Assembly: GCA_025450095.1 (NCBI GenBank)
Contig: JANWID010000246.1
Span: 1-10,714, forward strand
Direction: 5' to 3'
Origin: Bacteroidia bacterium
GTDB lineage: Bacteria > Bacteroidota > Bacteroidia > AKYH767-A > OLB10
Length of the DNA stretch: 10,714 bases
Shown here: positions 4,859 to 10,714 of the stretch, piece after piece
How the letters are laid out: each line of letters opens with the position of its first letter
Position numbering within the stretch: the first letter of the stretch is position 1
Program-made: the position numbers and the translations under genes
Notes under the pieces: model-generated
What the model was told of the DNA's origin: nothing
What the model saw: only the letters and a program-made list of their open reading frames with translations
Database searches by the model: none

Positions 4859-7267
4859 ATGACTACTAACCAGGACAAATTAAACTTTCTGATTGAAAAA
4901 TTGGAAATTCTTTTAAAAAGACAGGACGATTTTTCGAAAGAAATCAACGAGTTGCGAAATGAAGTCAATTTCCTGAAATCAACGGGGACTGAACAACCGG
5001 ATGTAAAGGAAGATCTGCCAGACGCAACTCATACAGAACAATCAATTGTTGAGGAAAACTTCCAGCCTGCCTGGCTGGTTACGGAACCGGAATCTGAAGT
5101 CAGGGCGGAGACGGCTAAACCTGGAAATGAACGTCAGCAACCGTTTCCAAAACAAGAACCACCGAAACAACCTAATTGGCCGATCACCAAACCACCTGCA
5201 GATAAATCTGATCTTGAAAAATTTATAGGCGAAAACCTGATCAATAAAATCGGGATTGCCATTACGGTAATCGGGGTTGCCATCGGTGCAAAGTATGCAA
5301 TCGACCATCAGCTAATCAGTCCGCTAACCCGGATCATTTTGGGCTATCTATTTGGTGCCGCTTTACTTGGTGTTGCAATCAGGCTTAAAAAGGATTATGA
5401 AAACTTCAGTGCTGTTTTATTAAGTGGTTCCATGGCGATAATTTATTTTATCACCTATGCAGCATATAGTTTCTATGGATTAATTCCGCAGGTATTGGCG
5501 TTTATGCTGATGGTAATTTTCACAGCCTTTACTGTTGTGGCTGCTATAAACTACAATATGCAGATTATAGCTCATATCGGTTTGGTTGGTGCATATGCAG
5601 TTCCATTTTTGTTGAGTGATGGTTCGGGAAAAGTAGCGATCCTGTTTTCGTACACAGCCATTATCAATGTCGGGATTCTTGTTATTGCGTTTAAAAAATA
5701 CTGGAAACCATTATACTTTGTAGCGTTTGGACTAACGTGGGTCATGTATGTCTCATGGTTTGCATCTAAATACAAGGTAAGCGAACATTTCGGCCTGGCT
5801 TTGACATTCCTTACAGTGTTCTTCAGCATTTTCTACCTCACATTACTTGCTTATAAACTGCTTCAAAAGGAAAAATTTGTAATTGAAGATATTTTGATGC
5901 TCCTGGTCAATTCATTTATTTTTTATGGGATCGGTTATGCCATATTGAATAATCATGAAACAGGAAAACAATTGTTAGGGTTATTCACACTTTGCAATGC
6001 CATTATTCATTTTATTGTTAGTGCAATTATTTATCGACAGAAGCTTGGCGACCGGAACCTGTTTTACCTGATCTCCGGACTGGTGCTGGTATTCATCACA
6101 ATTGCGATTCCGGTGCAATTGGACGGTAACTGGGTTACTTTATTGTGGGCAGGTGAGGCCACGCTACTGTTCTGGATTGGAAGAACTAAAAATGTTCCGG
6201 TCTATGAAACGCTCTCATTTCCCCTGATGTTCCTGGCATTTTTCAGCATATTTCACGATTGGACATCAGTTTACGATACATATAATGTTGATTTTCCCGG
6301 GACAAAAATAATTCCCTTGTTCAATATTAATTTTCTTTCCTCAGTGTTGTTCATAACGGTGTTTTGGTTTATTAATATGTTGAATCGAAATGAAAAATAT
6401 ACTTCATCAGTTCAGGCCGAGGTTTCAAAAATATTGAAACTGACTATTCCTTCGATACTATTAATCACCATCTATTTCGCATTTCAGATGGAAATTGCAA
6501 ATTACTGGGATCAGTTATTTAAGGAATCGGTACATATAGTCAATACTGCAGATCAGCAGAATTATTACCAGGATTATGACCTGATCGACTATAGGACAAT
6601 CTCAATAATAAACTATTCCCTGCTATTTGTTTCCGTATTGGCATTTGTGAATATTAAAAAATTCAGGAATCAGCAATTGAGCCTGGTAAATTTTGTCCTG
6701 ATTGTATTTTCCCTTGGTGTTTTCTTATTACAGGGGCTTTATACGTTAAGCGAACTGCGTGAGAGCTACCTGGATCAGACATTAGCGCAATATTATACCA
6801 GGGGGATCTTCAACATCATTATCAGGTATATTTCATTTGCATTTGTTATTCTGACTCTTGTTGCGTGTTATAAATACACAAGGGAAGAGTTTATAAAAAG
6901 AGATTTTAAAATATTATTTGATTTTATTTTGCATACAACCGTGTTGTGGATTGCCAGCAGTGAACTGATCCATTGGATGGACATGTCTGGCTCAACACAA
7001 ACTTACAAGATCGGGTTAAGTATACTTTGGGGAATGTATTCATTGTTCCTTATAGCATTCGGTATCGGGAAAAAGAAAAAGCACCTGAGGATTGGAGCAA
7101 TAGCTTTATTTGCAGCAACACTCATAAAATTGTTTCTTTATGATATTTCGCACCTGGATACCATCTCAAAAACAATTGTTTTCGTTTCATTGGGAGTGCT
7201 TCTCCTGATTATTTCGTTTTTATACAACAAATACAAGCATAGTATTTCGGATGAATCTGTCAGCTAA
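4859..7267 (+). CDS. DUF2339 family polytopic membrane protein
   Basis: This 802-residue protein has three parts. Residues 1-45 form a charged coiled coil (LIEKLEILLKRQDDFSKEI). Residues ~46-118 are a Pro/Glu-rich linker with no signal peptide, so the N-terminus is probably cytoplasmic. From about 122 on I count roughly 22 hydrophobic helices, starting NKIGIAITVIGVAIGAKYA. Family landmarks are the opening ENLINKIGIAITVIG segment, the mid-protein WAGEATLLFWIG, and the C-terminal LRIGAIALFAATLIKLFLYD followed by LDTISKTIVFVSLGVLLL; the length also fits. Function is not established; the many helices with few charges could suit a transporter, a lipid-handling scaffold or a sensor. The gene follows the GNAT after 6 nt and overlaps the DUF3999-like gene by 17 nt, indicating an operon. 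Confidence 0.9.
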   Translation: MTTNQDKLNFLIEKLEILLKRQDDFSKEINELRNEVNFLKSTGTEQPDVKEDLPDATHTEQSIVEENFQPAWLVTEPESEVRAETAKPGNERQQPFPKQEPPKQPNWPITKPPADKSDLEKFIGENLINKIGIAITVIGVAIGAKYAIDHQLISPLTRIILGYLFGAALLGVAIRLKKDYENFSAVLLSGSMAIIYFITYAAYSFYGLIPQVLAFMLMVIFTAFTVVAAINYNMQIIAHIGLVGAYAVPFLLSDGSGKVAILFSYTAIINVGILVIAFKKYWKPLYFVAFGLTWVMYVSWFASKYKVSEHFGLALTFLTVFFSIFYLTLLAYKLLQKEKFVIEDILMLLVNSFIFYGIGYAILNNHETGKQLLGLFTLCNAIIHFIVSAIIYRQKLGDRNLFYLISGLVLVFITIAIPVQLDGNWVTLLWAGEATLLFWIGRTKNVPVYETLSFPLMFLAFFSIFHDWTSVYDTYNVDFPGTKIIPLFNINFLSSVLFITVFWFINMLNRNEKYTSSVQAEVSKILKLTIPSILLITIYFAFQMEIANYWDQLFKESVHIVNTADQQNYYQDYDLIDYRTISIINYSLLFVSVLAFVNIKKFRNQQLSLVNFVLIVFSLGVFLLQGLYTLSELRESYLDQTLAQYYTRGIFNIIIRYISFAFVILTLVACYKYTREEFIKRDFKILFDFILHTTVLWIASSELIHWMDMSGSTQTYKIGLSILWGMYSLFLIAFGIGKKKKHLRIGAIALFAATLIKLFLYDISHLDTISKTIVFVSLGVLLLIISFLYNKYKHSISDESVS

Positions 7268-8486
7268 GATTTTTTCTTTCCTGTTCCTGCTCGCCGGTTC
7301 ATTTTCTTATGGACAGATGAAGCAATACAATTATAAACGTGAACTGAAAGGCGTTTCAGAGCAGTGGCACAAGATCATTCTTCCGGATGACCTGTTCGGA
7401 AAAGTTTCCCAGGATCTTTCTGATCTAAGAATTTTCGGTATAACTGCCAGTAATGATACTATAGAAGCTCCTTACCTGCTGCGGCTGGCAACTGAAAAAA
7501 TATTAAATAAGGAAGTTGGTTTTAAAGTACTCAATACTTCACACAACAGTAAAGGATATTATTTCACATTCGAAGTTCCCACAACTGAACCTGTCAACCA
7601 GGTTTTACTAAACTTCAGTCAACTAAATTTTGACTGGAGAATTACGCTCGAAGGCAGCCAGGATATGAAGGAATGGTTCACGATGCTGAATAATTACAGA
7701 ATTCTGTCAATAAAAAATGAGCTGACCGATTTTCAGTTTACGAAGTTGACTTTTCCGGCTTCAAAGTATCGCTATTTCAGGTTGCAAATTGAAAGCAAAG
7801 TAGATCCCGGGTTGACTTCAGCTGAAATTTCATTGAATGAAACTCAACACGGAACCTTCAGGGAATATTCTGCAACGATAACTTCAAAGAATGAAAATAA
7901 GCAAACCCGGCAAACTGAAATTAATCTGGAACTGCCATTGGCTGTTCCGGTAAATTATATTAAGATAGGAATAGCCGACACATTTGACTATTACCGACCT
8001 GTACTGATTGAATACCTTACCGATAGTTTCCATACGGAGAAAGGCTGGAAATATAATTACAGTGAACTTGCATCGGGCACATTGAATTCAATGGAAGAAA
8101 ATGAACTTAAATTCCCAGGTAAAATAGTGCGGAAAATAAAAATATTAATAAGTAACCAGGATAATTCACCTTTGACAATTGATACCATACAGATTAAAGG
8201 TTATGAACATGAATTGGTGGCGCGTTTTACTGAAAATGCTAATTATTACCTCGTTTATGGAAGCAGTATACATTCAAGGCCAGATTACGACATCAACCGT
8301 TTTACGGATAAAATTCCTGCGATGCTTTCTCCATTAGAATTAGGGCAGGAATTAACGATCGATAAAGAACAAGCCTCAATAACAGAACCGCTTTTCAGAA
8401 ACAAAGCCTGGTTGTGGAGCATCATGATCGTGATAATTGTAACTCTCGGATGGTTCTCGTTGAAAATGATGCGATCGAAGAACTGA
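7251..8486 (+). CDS. DUF3999-like exported, membrane-anchored protein
   Basis: This 411-residue protein begins with a signal peptide (MNLSAKIFSFLFLLAGSFSYG, cleavage before Q22) and ends with one transmembrane segment (about 387-404, LWSIMIVIIVTLGWFS) and a short basic tail (KMMRSKN). That places the body in the periplasm. The start KRELKGVSEQWHKIILPDDLFG, followed by 'DLSDLRIFG', is typical of DUF3999, in which paired beta-sandwich domains resemble discoidin/galactose-binding folds; LEGSQDMKEWFTM and KYRYFRLQIES are the most discoidin-like parts, and IKGYEHELVARF falls in the second half. The ATG lies inside the end of the DUF2339 gene (17-nt overlap), implying translational coupling. DUF2339 and DUF3999 genes are, to my knowledge, recurrent neighbours, so a physical complex is likely. 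The ligand is unknown. Confidence 0.8.
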   Translation: MNLSAKIFSFLFLLAGSFSYGQMKQYNYKRELKGVSEQWHKIILPDDLFGKVSQDLSDLRIFGITASNDTIEAPYLLRLATEKILNKEVGFKVLNTSHNSKGYYFTFEVPTTEPVNQVLLNFSQLNFDWRITLEGSQDMKEWFTMLNNYRILSIKNELTDFQFTKLTFPASKYRYFRLQIESKVDPGLTSAEISLNETQHGTFREYSATITSKNENKQTRQTEINLELPLAVPVNYIKIGIADTFDYYRPVLIEYLTDSFHTEKGWKYNYSELASGTLNSMEENELKFPGKIVRKIKILISNQDNSPLTIDTIQIKGYEHELVARFTENANYYLVYGSSIHSRPDYDINRFTDKIPAMLSPLELGQELTIDKEQASITEPLFRNKAWLWSIMIVIIVTLGWFSLKMMRSKN

Positions 8487-8539
8487 GATTGAAATATATT
8501 ACAGAATACCCTTATACTTTAAAATTGTGCTAGCATGAT

Positions 8540-8647
8540 GCGATCCCTCCCTTCGGTCGGGATGACGGTTTGAATTGTGTATATGGCGGGCGGGGGAGGC
8601 GGAAAATGTGAATTATTTTCATAGTGTCGACGTTGCCGCCTCTCCCA
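8540..8647. repeat. Nested inverted-repeat element, copy B (right end missing)
   Basis: The left outer arm 8540-8567 (GCGATCCCTCC...GGGATGACG) is identical to those of copies C and D. The inner arm GGCGGGCGGGGGAGGCGG is at 8585-8602, and the loop (AATGTGAATTATTTTCAT) resembles the others. The right inner arm starts at about 8636 as CCGCCTCTCCCA and then breaks off, and no right outer arm follows. The copy therefore looks truncated by deletion or recombination. It lies 53 bp after the DUF3999-like stop and could still form a hairpin there. Confidence 0.75.
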
Positions 8648-8649
8648 CA

Positions 8650-8746
8650 ATGAGACACCTGGAAGTATTCTGATTCTGCAATATGCAAATCATAATATTT
8701 TCGATTCACTTAACGCGATCCCTCCCTTCGGTCGGGATGACGGTTT
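8650..8746. repeat. 97-bp direct repeat, first copy
   Basis: Positions 8650-8746 match 8983-9079 with about seven substitutions and no gaps. The repeat consists of a flank of ~65 bp (ATGAGA..., GAAGTATTCTGATT, GCAATATGCAAAT, GATTCACTT) joined to the 28-bp left arm of the inverted-repeat element. The flank is thus associated with the element's left end twice, suggesting duplication of a segment or a longer repeat unit. Confidence 0.8.
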
Positions 8747-8911
8747 GAATTGTGTATATGGCGGGCGGGGGAGGCGGATAGTGTGAATTGTTTCCATGAT
8801 GTTGACGATGCCGCCTCCCCCGCCCGCCCTTAACTCTCATTGCATCGTCATCCCGAATGCAGCCCTGAAGCTAAGCGCTAGCGAAAGCTTCGGGGCGTAA
8901 TGAGGGATCGC
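8715..8911. repeat. Nested inverted-repeat element, copy C (197 bp, complete)
   Basis: The left outer arm is 8715-8742 and the right outer arm 8846-8911 (CGTCATCCCGAATGC...GAGGGATCGC). The inner arms, 8760-8777 and 8811-8828, are a perfect 18-bp inverted repeat. Compared with copy A, the right arm carries about 37 extra bases that form their own hairpin: GCCCTGAAGCT (8862-8872) with AGCTTCGGGGC (8886-8896), and CGCTAGCG in the loop. There is no coding frame. It lies between the DUF3999-like gene and the gene at 9127, both on the plus strand, where it could terminate or attenuate read-through. Confidence 0.85.
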
Positions 8912-8982
8912 ATCAAATTAGCAACGTGTTTGAGTATTTATGATTCACAAATAACACTTTTTGAACGAAGGTGTATTCCCCT

Positions 8983-9079
8983 ATGAGATACCTTGAAGTA
9001 TTCTGATTTTGCAATATGCAAATTATAATATTTACGATTCACTTCATGCGATCCCTCCCTTCGGTCGGGATGACGGTTT
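8983..9079. repeat. 97-bp direct repeat, second copy
   Basis: This partner of 8650-8746 is displaced by 333 bp. The 71 bp between copy C and this repeat (8912-8982) hold no gene or other recognised element, apart from another GATTCAC word. The substitutions are spread through the flank, while the 28-bp arm at its end is unchanged, so the arm may be under conversion or be the more recent part. Confidence 0.8.
9048..9075. repeat. Solo left arm of the inverted-repeat element, copy D
   Basis: This is a 28-bp arm identical to those at 8540 and 8715, starting GCGATCCCTCCC and ending GGGATGACG, with no inner arm or right end after it. It contains a C-TTCG-G tetraloop-like centre, flanked by CCC and GGG, so it can form a small hairpin by itself. 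It lies 51 bp before the start of the gene at 9127, in its presumed leader or promoter region. Confidence 0.75.
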
Positions 9080-9126
9080 ATTTATAAATTTAGGAGTATA
9101 TTTATATAATTTTTCTGACTATAACC

Positions 9127-9432
9127 ATGAAACGATACGATACACTCTCCGAAGCCGTTAATGATTTAACAAATCGCGGGTACACTTTTAATTTCAACAT
9201 TAAACAACACTGCATTGAATGTGTTGAGAATAGCATCCAGGTGCATCCTGAGGAATTTGAAATTGACCAATGGCACAGGTTCCAGGAAATGTCGGATGTA
9301 GGGGATGAAACAATTGTTTATGCTATATCATCTGAAAAATATCATCTGAAAGGACTTTTAGTAAATGCTTTTGGAATTTATGCCGATATGGCATCCGCTG
9401 AGCTGGCGGCAAAGCTGCACGTTCATAAGTGA
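9127..9432 (+). CDS. Small Bacteroidota protein often labelled 'phosphoribosylpyrophosphate synthetase'
   Basis: This 101-residue protein matches my memory of a small family common in Bacteroidota: an opening YDTLSEAVNDLTNRGYTFNFN, a central C-I-E-C segment, then HPEEFEIDQWHRFQEMSDVGDETIVYAISS and GLLVNAFGIYADMAS. Databases often name it phosphoribosylpyrophosphate synthetase, but the real enzyme is about 310 residues and carries PRPP- and ATP-binding motifs that are absent here, so the name is almost certainly inherited in error. No signal peptide or membrane segment is seen. C30 and C33 (C-x2-C) might bind a metal. The ATG at 9127 follows an AT-rich leader without a Shine-Dalgarno. It is a single-gene unit behind repeat copy D. 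Its function is unknown. Confidence 0.8.
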   Translation: MKRYDTLSEAVNDLTNRGYTFNFNIKQHCIECVENSIQVHPEEFEIDQWHRFQEMSDVGDETIVYAISSEKYHLKGLLVNAFGIYADMASAELAAKLHVHK

Positions 9433-9488
9433 AAAATAGATAAACGTTTAACCGGTTGTCGCAGGGCTTAATATAGATTCGTGAAGTA

Positions 9489-9632
9489 TCAGTGTATTCC
9501 AAATGTAACCAATAGATTGATCGTATCAAAACCCTTCCAATGCCCGCCTTGTTGAAACCGGATCTTATAGGAAGGCCGTACATTTATCAAAATGCCATTT
9601 ATCAATTTTAAACCTAATTCCTCTAGATACAT
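9489..9632 (-). pseudogene. Possible C-terminal remnant of an outer-membrane protein
   Basis: This minus-strand frame of 47 codons runs from ATG 9632 to TGA 9489. The upstream frame is closed by TAG at 9639-9641. The sequence ends in INVRPSYKIRFQQGGHWKG and then FDTINLLVTFGIH, an alternating aromatic/polar pattern like the last strands of an outer-membrane beta-barrel. It lies 10 nt downstream of the T9SS gene stop, in another frame. It may be the tail of a gene whose 5' part was lost when the present neighbour arrived, or a chance frame. A longer frame on the same strand (9323-9583) overlaps it and also the gene at 9127, and looks less protein-like. Confidence 0.3.
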
Positions 9633-9642
9633 TAGCGTCTAC

Positions 9643-10714
9643 TTAATGCTTTATTAATTTTCCATTAACTCTAATTCCGGAAGTATTTGTTAGTGTATAA
9701 AAATATACTCCTGAATTCAAAGTACTTAAATCAAACCTATTTTTCAATATAAGAATAGGTTGCATGAAAACCACCTCTCCAAGTATATTGAATACTGTTA
9801 TTTGATTAAAAAATATGTCATGAGAAAAATCAATGTTTAATATGTCATCAATAGGATTTGGATATACATTAATCATTGAGTTTTGAACTATTTGAGTTTC
9901 ATTTAAGTTGGTGATCAAATTACCTGTTGAATCAAGTTTTATAATATAGATATCCCGTTCAAAACCATTTGAGGTTAATGAGTTGTATTTCGTTCCGGCT
10001 AGTAATACACCGCCATCAGATGTTGCAAGCACTTTAAATAATGTTAAATAATCATTACTGTATGAATAATACTTTTCCCAATAAACGCTTAGATCACTGT
10101 TTAATTTAACCAACGCAAAAAAGCTGGGATCTGTTCCAAAATAACTTCCCTGCCAGTTGGAACATGCTCCAATAAAAATATTGGATGTATCTATAAAACT
10201 TATCCCATCTGGTGCCCATGCCTCAGTTGTATCAAATTTTCCTAACATCAAAGAATCTTGAATCATCATATCTACGCGAAATTTGCGTATACTCAACTCC
10301 TGTATATTATTTGAAATTGTAAACGGGTCATATGTTATCCCATTTGAGATGAACATGCTATCGGAAATCCATTCTGCACTTAAATAAAAAAATGATCTAT
10401 ATACTTCAACCACAGAATCAACAACGCCGTAATTATTGACTCTAATTAGTTCATTATGGACTTCTAAATTTTGAGACGGCCATCCAAATGAGCAAAGAAT
10501 ATAACCAGAAGTATCAGGCAGTTCCAAAATATCATAAGCCACTTCTGTAGGATTGCTTGCTAAGCCTAATTGGTAATAAGCTAGGGAATCCCCATTTATG
10601 TCTAATCTCGCATAAAATAATTGGCTATCGGTTGAATTGCTTGCTTTGCCTGTTACCAAAAACTCGCCATTTTGAGTAGATTTATCAGAAAAAACAATTT
10701 CATCTGTATTTGGA
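9643..10714 (-). CDS. T9SS type A sorting-domain protein, 5' end outside the window
   Basis: The frame is open from the right edge to TAA at 9643-9645 (356 residues visible). A TTG at 10657-10659 is internal; in-frame sequence (DEIVFSDKSTQNGEFLVTG) continues upstream of it. The body shows propeller-like repeats of the pattern 'xDGGxLLAGT ... DIYIIKLDSTGNL', clearest at VLATSDGGVLLAGTKYN, with related GEFLVTGKASNS and SFFALVKLNSDLSVYW segments. This is common in Bacteroidota secreted proteins. The C-terminal ~75 residues are a type A sorting domain: INVYPNPIDDILNIDF, ITVFNILGEVVF, then LSTLNSGVYFYTLTNTSG and GKLIKH. The protein is presumably exported by Sec (signal peptide not in view), then by T9SS, to the cell surface. 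The ligand or enzymatic activity is unknown. Confidence 0.85.
   Translation of the reverse strand, partial: PNTDEIVFSDKSTQNGEFLVTGKASNSTDSQLFYARLDINGDSLAYYQLGLASNPTEVAYDILELPDTSGYILCSFGWPSQNLEVHNELIRVNNYGVVDSVVEVYRSFFYLSAEWISDSMFISNGITYDPFTISNNIQELSIRKFRVDMMIQDSLMLGKFDTTEAWAPDGISFIDTSNIFIGACSNWQGSYFGTDPSFFALVKLNSDLSVYWEKYYSYSNDYLTLFKVLATSDGGVLLAGTKYNSLTSNGFERDIYIIKLDSTGNLITNLNETQIVQNSMINVYPNPIDDILNIDFSHDIFFNQITVFNILGEVVFMQPILILKNRFDLSTLNSGVYFYTLTNTSGIRVNGKLIKH

Noticed and set aside
8477..8550. The word ATGATGCGATC occurs at the end of the DUF3999-like gene and again at the start of repeat copy B
   Set aside because: The second copy spans the element boundary and the match is only 11 bp; there is no reciprocal copy at the right end, so it is not a credible target-site duplication.
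8540..9075. Three identical 28-bp units suggesting a CRISPR array
   Set aside because: The units are 175 and 333 bp apart, separated by related rather than unique spacers, and no cas gene is near; they are arms of an inverted-repeat element.
9323..9583. Minus-strand 86-codon frame
   Set aside because: It overlaps the 3' part of the well-supported gene at 9127-9432 on the other strand and the more protein-like short frame at 9489-9632.

Overview
The window looks like an AT-rich chromosomal segment from a member of the Bacteroidota. The support is two genes, one cut at each edge, that end in type IX secretion (T9SS) type A sorting domains; a Bacteroidota-style outer-membrane beta-barrel protein; a small protein of a largely Bacteroidota family; and starts without clear Shine-Dalgarno sequences. 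No rRNA, tRNA, CRISPR, phage, transposase or toxin gene was seen.

Layout. Positions 1-530 (+) hold the 3' end of a T9SS cargo protein. Positions 582-1259 (+) encode a signal-peptide-bearing beta-barrel protein. The convergent gap 1260-1722 holds three kinds of repeat: a 163-bp nested inverted-repeat element, a probable decayed copy of a CTTTGTG-type intergenic repeat, and an array of ATCATAA heptamers. Two minus-strand genes follow: an MBL-fold metallohydrolase (1723-3222, TTG start, Cys-rich tail) and a VOC/glyoxalase-like protein (3430-3828). Homologous ATCATAA arrays sit at the 3' ends of both. A divergent spacer leads to a plus-strand group: a 62-aa orphan (4036-4224), a RimJ/RimL-like GNAT (4352-4852), a polytopic DUF2339 protein (4859-7267) and a DUF3999-like protein (7251-8486). 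The last three are tightly packed (6-nt gap, then 17-nt overlap) and are probably one operon.

The 640-bp gap 8487-9126 is built almost entirely from further pieces of the nested inverted-repeat family: one truncated copy, one full copy with an extra hairpin, one solo arm, and a 97-bp direct repeat. It is followed by a small gene (9127-9432, +) of a family often labelled 'phosphoribosylpyrophosphate synthetase', a possible outer-membrane-protein remnant (9489-9632, -), and a T9SS cargo protein running off the right edge (9643-10714, -).

Functionally, the clearest unit is the DUF2339/DUF3999 envelope pair: a protein with about 22 membrane helices and a periplasmic, single-anchor partner, whose joint role is unknown. 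The other genes look like ordinary single-gene units. The most unusual content is the intergenic DNA: three or four repeat families packed into a few gaps, some apparently mobile or duplicated, with hairpins placed where they could end transcription. I found no convincing evidence of a new defence system or multi-gene machine.
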